Below are positions 25,727-34,309 of a stretch of DNA of 39,032 bases, in pieces (the stretch's first letter is position 1; each line of letters opens with the position of its first letter). A model generated the notes under the pieces. It saw nothing but the letters and a program-made list of their open reading frames with translations. It made no database searches and was not told the origin of the DNA. Origin of the DNA: CAYPJE01 sp964410945 (GTDB taxonomy: Bacteria; Fidelibacterota; Marinisomatia; Marinisomatales; TCS56). The DNA lies in the NCBI GenBank assembly GCA_964410945.1, contig CAYPJE010000029.1, forward strand, positions 1 to 39,032, in the 5' to 3' direction. Made by a program: the position numbers and the translations under genes.

Positions 25727-27925
25727 ATGAGAAATACCATAGTTGCTACAATCATTACCGGCTTTGTGCTGGCGGGACTATTGTTTGGTGCTGCTGGTAC
25801 ACACCCCAGCCTATTAATTACCGTTGAAGAGGCGAAGGCCATTTCGGCACAGTTAGGGCAAAACAGATTATTGGACCAAACCTTTAACGCTGTTGTTGCT
25901 GAAATCGATGTTGTTTTAGCAAACCCTATTGAAGTTCCACAACCAGGTGAGGCTGGCGGATATGAGCATGAAAAGCATAAGCAGAATTACCGTGAAATGA
26001 AAAAAGCAGGTTTACTGTTTCAGATTACCGGTAATGAGAAATATGCTGAATTTGTTAAGGCAATGTTACTCGAATATGCCACGATGTATCCGGATTTAGG
26101 GCCCCATCCGTTATCACATAAACAGAAACCTGGAAAATTATTTCATCAGATGCTGAATGAGGCTGTCTGGTTGGTGAATGTCAGTCAAGCCTATGATTGC
26201 GTATATAATTGGCTGTCTAAGAAAGACCGTAAAATGATCGAAAAAAATATTTTCGATCTAATGGTGGAATGGTTTACCGTTGAAAATGCCCATGAGTTTG
26301 ACCGAATCCATAATCATGGTACTTGGTCAGCTGCATCGGTAGGAATGATCGGTTATGTGCTGGGGAACCAGGATTGGATAAACATGGCGTTGTATGGTAC
26401 AAACGGTAAAGGTGAAGGTGGATTCATCAAACAACTGGATCTATTGTTCGCACCGGATGGCTATTATATGGAAGGGCCATATTATGTCCGGTATGCACTG
26501 CGGCCGTTTTTACTGTTTGCCGAAGTCATTGAACGTAACCAGCCGGAATTGCAGATCTATGAATATCGTAATCAGATAATTAAGAAAGCCTTTTACTCGG
26601 CTATTCATACCAGTTACCCCAATGGTGTATTTCCACCAATTAATGATGCATCCCGTACCATGAATATGAAGGCCCCGGGCCTGGTTATGGGTACCAGCCT
26701 GATTTACAGCCGGTATGATTCTGATCCAAGCCTACTGAGTCTGGCTAAATACCAGCAGCAGGTCATGCTGAATGGGAATGGTTTGAAATTAGCCGGCGAT
26801 TACACTAAGGCCGAAAATATTGCTGATTTTACCTGGACCAGTGTGGAATTTCTGGATGGTTACGATGGGAATCAGGGTGGCTTAGGAATCCTGCGTAGCG
26901 GATCAGGAAGGGACCAGACCGTTTTGTTGATGAAATATGGTGTCCATGGTCTGGGGCATGGACATTTCGATAAGTTGCATTTTATTTACTATGACCAGGA
27001 ACGTGAGGTTATTCCTGATTATGGTTTTGTCCGCTGGGTCAATATAGAACCCAAATTCGGAGGACGGTACCTGTCAGAGAATACAACTTATGGTAAGCAG
27101 ACAATCGCCCACAATACAGTTGTGGTGGACCAAACATCCCAAAATAATTTTAATCGGAAAGAAGCCGATAAAGTGTCTGGAAAACGCCATTTCTTCGATG
27201 CCGATAATCCACAGATTCAGGTGATGAGTGCCCGTGCCGATGTCTATTATCCTGGGGTAGAAATGCAGCGGACCATGTTTTTAATCACCCCCAAGGGTTA
27301 TGAATATCCCCTGGTTGTTGATCTATATCGACTTGAGAGTGATACCAGACATGAGTATGACTACCCCTTACACTACAATGGTCAATTAATATCGGTGGAT
27401 ATGGAATATAAAGCATTCACCAGTAAGCAGAAGACAATAGGTGACAACTACGGCTATCAGCATCTGTGGCTGGAGGCCGAGGGGAAAATTGACGATGGAT
27501 TGAAATTTACCTGGTTAGACGGAAGCCGTTACTATTCAATCGTGACCAGTGGCAACACAGGAAGTCAGGTATTATTCGGACGGATCGGAGCAAACGATCC
27601 CAATTTTAATTTACGACCGGAACCGGTAGTAATAATGCGCAGGGAAGCCAGCGATCACCTGTTTGCTTCAGTTATCCACCCCCATGGATTTTTCAGTGAG
27701 GCCGGGGAAATATCCCGTCAAGCCAATACTTTTATTGAATCAGTAAATGTTATTGGTCATTCTGCTGATGGATCAGTGATCGAGATTCATGGCGATAACG
27801 ATCTGTACTGGCGAATTATGGTTAATAATTCCGAACCGTCCGACGATGGACAACACAAGTTGACTTTTAATGGAAAAGATTATGAGTGGACTGGTAATTA
27901 TTATGTCGATTTGGATGCAAAGTAG
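25727..27925 (+). CDS. PL17 family oligoalginate lyase (heparinase II/III-like)
   Basis: Exported 732-residue lyase that would take alginate oligomers apart to unsaturated monouronates. It has a signal peptide (1-24, no lipobox) and an alpha/alpha toroid (about 30-370), followed by a beta-sandwich heparinase II/III domain. Active-site candidates are Asn196-His197 in HNHGTW, Tyr252/Tyr253 in EGPYYVRY, His411/His413 in GLGHGHFDKL and Tyr455 in TTYGKQTIAHN. They lie in the same order and near the same positions as those I recall for Saccharophagus Alg17c (Asn201, His202, Tyr258, His413, Tyr450). It ends without a sorting domain, so the periplasm is likely. Flanking genes support alginate rather than heparin. 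Confidence 0.92.
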   Translation: MRNTIVATIITGFVLAGLLFGAAGTHPSLLITVEEAKAISAQLGQNRLLDQTFNAVVAEIDVVLANPIEVPQPGEAGGYEHEKHKQNYREMKKAGLLFQITGNEKYAEFVKAMLLEYATMYPDLGPHPLSHKQKPGKLFHQMLNEAVWLVNVSQAYDCVYNWLSKKDRKMIEKNIFDLMVEWFTVENAHEFDRIHNHGTWSAASVGMIGYVLGNQDWINMALYGTNGKGEGGFIKQLDLLFAPDGYYMEGPYYVRYALRPFLLFAEVIERNQPELQIYEYRNQIIKKAFYSAIHTSYPNGVFPPINDASRTMNMKAPGLVMGTSLIYSRYDSDPSLLSLAKYQQQVMLNGNGLKLAGDYTKAENIADFTWTSVEFLDGYDGNQGGLGILRSGSGRDQTVLLMKYGVHGLGHGHFDKLHFIYYDQEREVIPDYGFVRWVNIEPKFGGRYLSENTTYGKQTIAHNTVVVDQTSQNNFNRKEADKVSGKRHFFDADNPQIQVMSARADVYYPGVEMQRTMFLITPKGYEYPLVVDLYRLESDTRHEYDYPLHYNGQLISVDMEYKAFTSKQKTIGDNYGYQHLWLEAEGKIDDGLKFTWLDGSRYYSIVTSGNTGSQVLFGRIGANDPNFNLRPEPVVIMRREASDHLFASVIHPHGFFSEAGEISRQANTFIESVNVIGHSADGSVIEIHGDNDLYWRIMVNNSEPSDDGQHKLTFNGKDYEWTGNYYVDLDAK

Positions 27926-27972
27926 AATTTGAGAAGAATTGTGAATAGAGAAATTGATAAGGAGATGGGTTG

Positions 27973-29247
27973 GTGAAGAAAATTAAAGGTTTGAGATGGT
28001 GGATCGTAACGTTGGTTGGCCTGGCAACAGTCATCAATTATATCGATCGCAGTGCATTGGCAATTATGTGGCCCAGTATCAGCGAAGATCTGGGATTAGT
28101 TAAGGATCAATATGCAACCATTGCTATATTTTTCACTATTGCTTATGCCATAAGCCAAAGTCTGTCAGGTCGACTTTATGATTGGGTTGGCACACGTGTG
28201 GGATTCGTCATTTCAATTGTTGTCTGGTCGTTATCTGCTGCTGCTCATGGATTTGCCCGGGGGTTGGCCAGCTTCAGCATATTTAGATTTTTACTTGGTT
28301 TGGGTGAGGCCGGTAACTGGCCCGGTGCAACCAAATCCAATGCCGAATGGTTTCCAATTAAAGAAAGAGCCCTGGCCCAAGGGATTTTCAATTCAGGCGC
28401 TTCTCTGGGATCAGTAATATCACCACCGTTAATTGCCATGCTGTACCTGGTCTTTGGCTGGCAGTTGACATTTGTTATTTTAGGTATTCTGGGGATGCTT
28501 TGGATTATCCCTTGGCTCTTTCTTAATAAAGCCCTACCGGAAAAACATCCCTGGTTGACCGAAGAAGAAAAGGAATATATCCTTTCTGGTCAAAAGGAAG
28601 AGGGCGAAGAAGCAATAACTGAAGAATGGGTGCCAACATGGGGACAACTGCTCAAGTACAAGCAAACCTGGGCCGTTCTGGCTTCCCGTTTCTTCATCGA
28701 TCCTATCTGGTGGTTGTTTGTCTTCTGGCTGCCGATCTATCTGGCTGACCAGTTTGGATTCGATATCAAACAGATCGGTTTATTTGGCTGGGTTCCCTAT
28801 GTTGGTGCTGCCGCTGGTAGTATCTTTGGTGGTTGGCTGTCGGGCCTGTTTATTTCCCGTGGATGGAGTACCAATAAAGCCCGCAAATGGACAATAACCT
28901 TTGGTGGGATTGTCATGCTTATTTCATTATTGCTTACATCATCAGCCAGCATACCTCTCGCAGCTGTGATATTGATTGCCCTGATATTGTTTGGTTTCCA
29001 GACCGCTATGGGAAATATACAAACCCTGGCCAGTGATTTTTATACCGGTTCCAGTGTGGGAACCGTTGCCGGTATGGGTGGAACAACCGCCGCTATTGGT
29101 GTAATTATTACTACAAAATTAGTCCCGGTGATTACAACTACCAGTTATGTACCATTCTTCTTGCTGGGGGCTATTCTTGTTCCTATCGGTATCCTGTCGG
29201 TATTTGTATTCAGTGGTACTATCAAACGTGTAGCAGTTAAGAAATAA
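27973..29247 (+). CDS. MFS transporter, ACS family (hexuronate-type)
   Basis: Inner-membrane carrier of 424 residues with twelve predicted membrane segments. It belongs to the anion:cation symporter family: RWWIVTLVGLATVINYIDR at the first helix, then LSGRLYDWVGTRVGF and the signature GLGEAGNWPGATKSNAEWFP, characteristic of ExuT-like hexuronate carriers. It probably moves unsaturated or keto uronate monomers made by the PL17 lyase from periplasm to cytoplasm. I chose GTG 27973 because AAGGAG sits eight bases upstream; TTG 27970 would add one residue. It lies between the lyase and kdgF in the operon. Confidence 0.9.
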   Translation: MKKIKGLRWWIVTLVGLATVINYIDRSALAIMWPSISEDLGLVKDQYATIAIFFTIAYAISQSLSGRLYDWVGTRVGFVISIVVWSLSAAAHGFARGLASFSIFRFLLGLGEAGNWPGATKSNAEWFPIKERALAQGIFNSGASLGSVISPPLIAMLYLVFGWQLTFVILGILGMLWIIPWLFLNKALPEKHPWLTEEEKEYILSGQKEEGEEAITEEWVPTWGQLLKYKQTWAVLASRFFIDPIWWLFVFWLPIYLADQFGFDIKQIGLFGWVPYVGAAAGSIFGGWLSGLFISRGWSTNKARKWTITFGGIVMLISLLLTSSASIPLAAVILIALILFGFQTAMGNIQTLASDFYTGSSVGTVAGMGGTTAAIGVIITTKLVPVITTTSYVPFFLLGAILVPIGILSVFVFSGTIKRVAVKK

Positions 29248-29266
29248 TTCCGGGAGCATGCCAGTA

Positions 29267-29599
29267 ATGAAAACAATAGTAAAAAAATCAGATGTCCCAA
29301 TAGAGAATGTCATCGAAGGAATTAACCGCCGAATTATGGGTTATGATGAAAGTCTGATGGTAGTCTGGGTGAAATTCGACGAAGGTACGGTCGCGCCCAG
29401 ACATAGCCATCCCCATCAGCAGGTGACCTATATCGAAAGGGGAACCTTTCGGGTGGAAATTGAAGGTGTATGGACCGAACTGCAGGCGGGGGATACTTTT
29501 GTCATTCCAAGTAATGCAATGCATCACGGGAAAGCTGTTACCGAATGTATCCTGATTGATACGTTTTCCCCAAAAAGGGAAGATTTCCTGAGTCAGTAA
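29267..29599 (+). CDS. kdgF: KdgF-like cupin, unsaturated uronate converting enzyme
   Basis: Single-domain cupin of 110 residues, the size of KdgF. KdgF speeds conversion of 4,5-unsaturated monouronates from alginate or pectin breakdown into the linear ketonised sugar (DEH or DKI). The cupin metal ligands appear as RHSHPHQQVTYIERG (two His and a Gln) and a later His in AMHHGKAV, with the second cupin motif GDTFVIPSNAMHHG. I chose ATG 29267, since GGGAG is about 11 bases ahead; the in-frame ATG 29258 is almost on top of that site. Placement between the uptake gene and KDG metabolism matches the proposed step. Confidence 0.88.
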   Translation: MKTIVKKSDVPIENVIEGINRRIMGYDESLMVVWVKFDEGTVAPRHSHPHQQVTYIERGTFRVEIEGVWTELQAGDTFVIPSNAMHHGKAVTECILIDTFSPKREDFLSQ

Positions 29600-29622
29600 A
29601 TAAAATTCCGGAGATTGAAAAT

Positions 29623-30270
29623 ATGCGCAACAGAATAGAAGTACTGAAAAAGATTGAAGAGACCGGAATTATCGCGGTAATTCGTTTATCAGATGATAAG
29701 AAGCTTGGACACCTTGTGGACGCTTTAGCTGCCGGTGGTGTAAACCTGATCGAAATTACATTCACAATCCCCAATGCCATTGAGGTTATTAGGAAATTAA
29801 CAAATAAGGTTGATGATGGTATAATAGTCGGTGCCGGTTCTGTGCTTGATACCGAAACCGCCCGTGCTGCCATTCTGGCTGGCGCGGAATTTATTGTCAG
29901 CCCGATTATGAACACCGACGTTATTAGAATGGCTCATCGCTATGATAAGGTATGTATCCCCGGTGGTTTTTCGCCCACTGAAATCACTACCGCCTGGGAA
30001 AATGGAGCTGATGTTGTGAAAGTTTTTCCGGCCACAGCAATGGGTCCCCAATTCTTTAAAGATATTCATGGACCACTACCACATATCAAGCTGACGCCAA
30101 CCGGTGGAGTATGCTTGGACAACGCGGCTGATTTCATTAAGGCCGGGGCATGCTGTATCGGAGTTGGGACTGCCTTGCTTGATAAACAGATGGTGGCAGA
30201 TTCCGATTGGGCGGGAATTACACGTAGAGCCAGCCAATTCATACAGGCTGTCGTAGAGGGTCGCAAATAA
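29623..30270 (+). CDS. eda: KDPG aldolase (2-keto-3-deoxy-6-phosphogluconate aldolase)
   Basis: Class I aldolase that splits KDPG to pyruvate and glyceraldehyde 3-phosphate, the last step of the uronate pathway. The 215-residue protein has GIIAVIRL (15-22), the catalytic glutamate in LIEITFTIPN (Glu44), GAGSVLDTE, and the Schiff-base lysine Lys133 in VVKVFPA, the same number as in E. coli Eda. LTPTGGVCLDNAADFIKAG and GVGTALLDK complete the phosphate-binding region. CGGAG precedes the ATG. It sits between kdgF and the KDG kinase gene. Confidence 0.95.
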   Translation: MRNRIEVLKKIEETGIIAVIRLSDDKKLGHLVDALAAGGVNLIEITFTIPNAIEVIRKLTNKVDDGIIVGAGSVLDTETARAAILAGAEFIVSPIMNTDVIRMAHRYDKVCIPGGFSPTEITTAWENGADVVKVFPATAMGPQFFKDIHGPLPHIKLTPTGGVCLDNAADFIKAGACCIGVGTALLDKQMVADSDWAGITRRASQFIQAVVEGRK

Positions 30271-30291
30271 TAATTAGTATTGAGTAGTTAT

Positions 30292-31335
30292 ATGAGTCAG
30301 GAAAAAAGCATCAGGAAATCGGTTGTTACATTTGGCGAAATAATGCTTCGCCTGGCACCAAATAATTTTGAACGGATCAGCCAGGCTCAGCAGTTTCAAG
30401 CTCTGTATGGCGGCGGTGAGGCCAATGTAGCTGCTTCACTTGCGATGCTTGGTGATGATACATATTTTGTGTCCCGGATACCCGACAATATGATAGGAGA
30501 TGCAGCCGTTAATAAGCTTCGTAGTCTGGGTGTTAATACTAATTATATATTGCGCGAAGGTGATCGGCTGGGTATCTATTTTCTTGAACATGGTGCATCG
30601 ATCCGGCCATCAAGGGTTATTTATGACAGAGCCGGTTCCGCCATATCTCAGGTAAAACCGGGCTCAATCGATTGGAATTCCATTTTTACTGACAAAGACT
30701 GGTTTCATATCACCGGAATAACACCTGCTCTTTCACCATCGGCCGCCAAGACCAGTATTGAAGCCACGAAAAAGGCCCAGGAGGCCGGAGTAACCACCAG
30801 CTGTGATTTGAATTATCGGAAAAAATTATGGTCACGGGCAGAGGCGCGCGAGACAATGACAGAACTTATCAAATATATTGATGTTATCATTGCCAATGAA
30901 GAGGATGCCAGTGATGTTTTCGGGATAGCTGCTGATGGGAGTGATATCAACACCGGAACGCTATCAATGGATGGATATGCATCGGTTGCCAGACAATTGA
31001 TGGAAATGTCTAGTGCCAGGAAAGTGGCGATAACACTCCGGGAAAGCATATCGGCCTCCGATAATGGCTGGTCGGCGATTCTGTTTGAAAATGATCATGT
31101 TTATACCAGCCGTAAATATTCCATACATCTGATTGATCGTGTGGGAGGAGGAGATTCTTTTGGCGCTGGTTTGATCCATGGATTGATTAATGGCTGGGAT
31201 AATCAAAAGAGCCTGGAATTCGCCGTGGCAGCCTCAGCGCTGAAGCAGACGATTCCCGGAGATATCAATTTGGTTAGCGAAGCTGAAGTTAATGCCGTAG
31301 TAAATGGGGATCTCTCCGGGAGGGTGCAGCGATGA
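30292..31335 (+). CDS. kdgK: 2-keto-3-deoxygluconate kinase (PfkB family)
   Basis: Ribokinase-family sugar kinase of 347 residues. It phosphorylates KDG to KDPG, the substrate of Eda next door. Features are VVTFGEIMLRLAP near the start, the substrate-binding YGGGEANVAASLAMLG, and the C-terminal PfkB signature DRVGGGDSFGAGLIHGL with the catalytic aspartate. The length and RLGIYFLEHGASIRPSRVIYDRAGSA block match KDG kinases better than fructokinases. TTG 30280 opens the frame, but ATG 30292 is the more natural start. The stop codon overlaps the start of the TonB receptor gene (ATGA). Confidence 0.92.
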   Translation: MSQEKSIRKSVVTFGEIMLRLAPNNFERISQAQQFQALYGGGEANVAASLAMLGDDTYFVSRIPDNMIGDAAVNKLRSLGVNTNYILREGDRLGIYFLEHGASIRPSRVIYDRAGSAISQVKPGSIDWNSIFTDKDWFHITGITPALSPSAAKTSIEATKKAQEAGVTTSCDLNYRKKLWSRAEARETMTELIKYIDVIIANEEDASDVFGIAADGSDINTGTLSMDGYASVARQLMEMSSARKVAITLRESISASDNGWSAILFENDHVYTSRKYSIHLIDRVGGGDSFGAGLIHGLINGWDNQKSLEFAVAASALKQTIPGDINLVSEAEVNAVVNGDLSGRVQR

Positions 31336-34301
31336 CCGTAAAGGTCAATTATATACCACGGGTTGTTATCAGGATACTGGTGGTTACCTCATTTCTTTTC
31401 GGAGCCTCACAGACTGGTAAACTGGCCGGTATTGTCCTTGATGAAACAACCGGTGAGCCACTGATCGGTACCAATATAATTATCACGGCCGAATGGATCA
31501 GTGGAGAGGAGGTGCCGCTACGTGAACTTATGGGAGTAGCCACCGATTTCAGCGGTGAATACTTCATAATTAATGTCCGTCCCGGTGATTATACGGTTAA
31601 AGCCAGTCATATTGCATACCAGGAAGAAGCAATAACCCAGGTGCGGGTTACTATCGATAAGACCACGCGGCTGGATTTTGATTTAAACCCCAAAGCACTC
31701 GAGGGCCAGGAAATTGTTGTGACAGCCTATCGTGAAGCGAAAGTTGAACTCGATGTTACCGCCACCAAAAGTACCTATTCGGTTGCCGATGTGGAAAATA
31801 TCGCCGGAGTGGATGATATCTCCGATATCCTTGAACTCCAAGCTGATGTAGTTGACGATCATTTCCGCGGTGGTCGGCTGGGAGAATCGACTTATATCCT
31901 TGGCGGTGCGGCAATTATAAATCCAATAAATAATCAGCGGGCTTTCAAGCCGATTGTAACAGGTATTGAGCAAATCGAAGTTTACACCAGTGGATTCTCA
32001 GCTGAATATGGTAATGCCCAGTCAGGGGTTGTCAATATGGTCACCAAAGAGGGTAAAGGTAAATGGGAAACCCGGTTTGAGGTTGCTGCCACACCACCTT
32101 ATTATAAAACCTGGGGTGGCAGTATTTATGATCCGGACCAATTATATTTTTATTCACTGCTGACTGATCAGGAAGAGTGGTTGAAAGAGAATCCTACTCA
32201 ACCGGGACGGGCTCTGTTTGATCCGGGTTATGGCTTTGGCTCGCAGTATTTGGTCGAGGAAATAACCTGGCCGCCTGATCCCCTGACCCATGAAGATTCA
32301 TTGAAGGTCGGACGTTTAGGACAAATCCAATGGCTGCAGTCAGTGCGCGATATTGGATTAGAGTATGATAATACAATTGATTATCGGGTGGATTTCTCAA
32401 CCGGGGGTCCATTGTCTGAAAGGTCAACAATCTTTATTGCTGTTCGGAATGATGAGGAACAGCCCTTGATACCCACTCCTAATCCCGATCGATCCATTCA
32501 GCTAATCTCCAATTTGGTCTACCGGCCGAATTCAAAGGATAAACTGAAATTCAGTATCATGTATGACAAAGTAACCAAGAATGAGATTGGCAGCAACTGG
32601 TTGCGGTGGATGTTTGACAGGACGCTCAGCGTATCACAAACCAGGCAGCAAACCAAACAGTTCGGAATTGACTGGACACGTGTTATCAGCAAGGCTACCT
32701 TTTTGGATATGCAGTTGAAAATGCTGGACCTGGTGAGTCAGGAACGGATCGAGCTAGTTCAGGGTGATGAATATATTGTAACCTATGCCTCGAACAGTAA
32801 TTGGGTAGATTATACCGGCCCATCGGCCCACCGGGTAGGGCGGCCGGAAGATGACCGGGGCGATGAATTTTCCAAGACATTTACCTTCACTACCAGCCTT
32901 ACCAGTCAGATTGATAAATACAATTTATTAAAGACCGGCCTGCAGTTCTATTATTACGACCTGGAAGTGGATAAAGACGAAAATGCCTATAATGAAGCTA
33001 ATATCCGTAGCCTGAAGTATCATAAATATCCTTTTGAAGGTGCTTTATATTTTCAAGATAAAATGGAATTTGAGGGAATGATCGCCAATCTGGGATTAAG
33101 ATTCGATTATTACAACCTAAATACCGAATATTACAGCGATCTATATTCGCCAACTCGCAATCCGTACTACGATGAAACATTACCTTATTCCGAGCGGGGA
33201 CAATACTATGATGCTGATCTTGCACTAACTGAGCAATCAGAACCTTATTATCGTCTTCAGCCGAGGCTGGGGATTTCATTTCCCATTTCTGAACTGTCGG
33301 TGCTACATCTCAACTACGGCACCTTCACTCAGCGGCCTAACTTTACCCAATTGCTAGGTATGAGATATTATGATAATTATATCTTGTACGGGAATCCAAG
33401 GTTGAAGCACGAATACACCAGTGCCTATGATTTTGGGATTGTACAGGGTTTGCCGGGTAATTTTCGGATGGATGTCAGCGCGTATTACAAGGATGTGAAA
33501 GACCTGATTGAAAGTGCCTTTTACTGGGATGAACAACAATCAGTTTATGTTACTTATATAAATCGTGATTACGCTGATATAAAAGGGTTCCATATCAGTC
33601 TGGAGCGCTACCGTGGTAAACTGCGCGGTTATCTCAGATATAATTATGAGTCCGCTACCGGAAAAAGCAGTAATGATCTGGATGTTCCTATTTCCTATTT
33701 TGAAGTTCCAGATCCTGAATACGGTCTAGTTGACATGCCTGATGCTGAAGATGTTTACCTGGATTATGACCGGACACATAAAATGGTTTTTAATATCCGC
33801 TACAAGACAGACTCAAAAGCCGGATTTGGAATGGGTTCCTTTTATCCCCTGGGAGGTATCAGTCTCAGTGCCACACTTCGGTACAGTACCGGACGTCCAT
33901 ATACCTGGGATGATACGGGGCAAGGCTTGAAATACAACAAGCGAACCCCTGATGAACGCGAACTGAAATTCAGGGCCGAGAAAAAAATTAAATTTTCCAA
34001 TTCGGTACTTACCTTTTATGCTGAAGGTTTTAATCTGCTGAATGAAGCAATCTATAACTATTCACGCAATTTTGACCATGACCGGAATACACAGTTATAT
34101 GAGTATTTCGCAAATGACTATAATGATGATTTGCAGGCCTGGCTTGATGCAGGAGTTTCCAAAGATGAAATATCCTGGCCATATGAACCATATGAGTATG
34201 AAACCTACAACGAATATCTGCCTTATGTAACTAACCAGTCGGTCTATATCTATTCCAATCAACCGCGCCATTTTAGATTTGGCATTATTCTCGGATTATA
34301 G
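31332..34301 (+). CDS. TonB-dependent receptor with carboxypeptidase-regulatory-like N-terminus
   Basis: Outer-membrane importer of 989 residues. A signal peptide (about 1-27) is followed by a carboxypeptidase-regulatory-like Ig domain (28-120; GKLAGIVLDETTGEPLIGTNI), a plug (about 130-245; ending EQIEVYTSGFSAEYGNAQSGVVNMVTKEG) and a large beta barrel ending in HFRFGIILGL, with a C-terminal leucine. Sequence in the plug does not show the DGVPI-type SusC motif, and no SusD gene follows, so it is not a classical SusC. It likely imports alginate oligosaccharides; context is the only evidence for the substrate. It overlaps kdgK by 4 bases, which is unusual tight coupling between a cytosolic kinase and an importer. 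Confidence 0.9.
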   Translation: MTVKVNYIPRVVIRILVVTSFLFGASQTGKLAGIVLDETTGEPLIGTNIIITAEWISGEEVPLRELMGVATDFSGEYFIINVRPGDYTVKASHIAYQEEAITQVRVTIDKTTRLDFDLNPKALEGQEIVVTAYREAKVELDVTATKSTYSVADVENIAGVDDISDILELQADVVDDHFRGGRLGESTYILGGAAIINPINNQRAFKPIVTGIEQIEVYTSGFSAEYGNAQSGVVNMVTKEGKGKWETRFEVAATPPYYKTWGGSIYDPDQLYFYSLLTDQEEWLKENPTQPGRALFDPGYGFGSQYLVEEITWPPDPLTHEDSLKVGRLGQIQWLQSVRDIGLEYDNTIDYRVDFSTGGPLSERSTIFIAVRNDEEQPLIPTPNPDRSIQLISNLVYRPNSKDKLKFSIMYDKVTKNEIGSNWLRWMFDRTLSVSQTRQQTKQFGIDWTRVISKATFLDMQLKMLDLVSQERIELVQGDEYIVTYASNSNWVDYTGPSAHRVGRPEDDRGDEFSKTFTFTTSLTSQIDKYNLLKTGLQFYYYDLEVDKDENAYNEANIRSLKYHKYPFEGALYFQDKMEFEGMIANLGLRFDYYNLNTEYYSDLYSPTRNPYYDETLPYSERGQYYDADLALTEQSEPYYRLQPRLGISFPISELSVLHLNYGTFTQRPNFTQLLGMRYYDNYILYGNPRLKHEYTSAYDFGIVQGLPGNFRMDVSAYYKDVKDLIESAFYWDEQQSVYVTYINRDYADIKGFHISLERYRGKLRGYLRYNYESATGKSSNDLDVPISYFEVPDPEYGLVDMPDAEDVYLDYDRTHKMVFNIRYKTDSKAGFGMGSFYPLGGISLSATLRYSTGRPYTWDDTGQGLKYNKRTPDERELKFRAEKKIKFSNSVLTFYAEGFNLLNEAIYNYSRNFDHDRNTQLYEYFANDYNDDLQAWLDAGVSKDEISWPYEPYEYETYNEYLPYVTNQSVYIYSNQPRHFRFGIILGL

Positions 34302-34309
34302 GTGGACGG

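Noticed and set aside
25727..27925. Heparin or heparan sulfate lyase
   Set aside because: The fold is shared, but the HNHGTW and EGPYY motifs and the alginate pathway neighbours fit PL17; no sulfatase genes are present.
24917..31335. Pectin or galacturonate pathway
   Set aside because: No pectate lyase, KduI/KduD pair, UxaC or altronate genes are seen, while PL6 and PL17 point to alginate.
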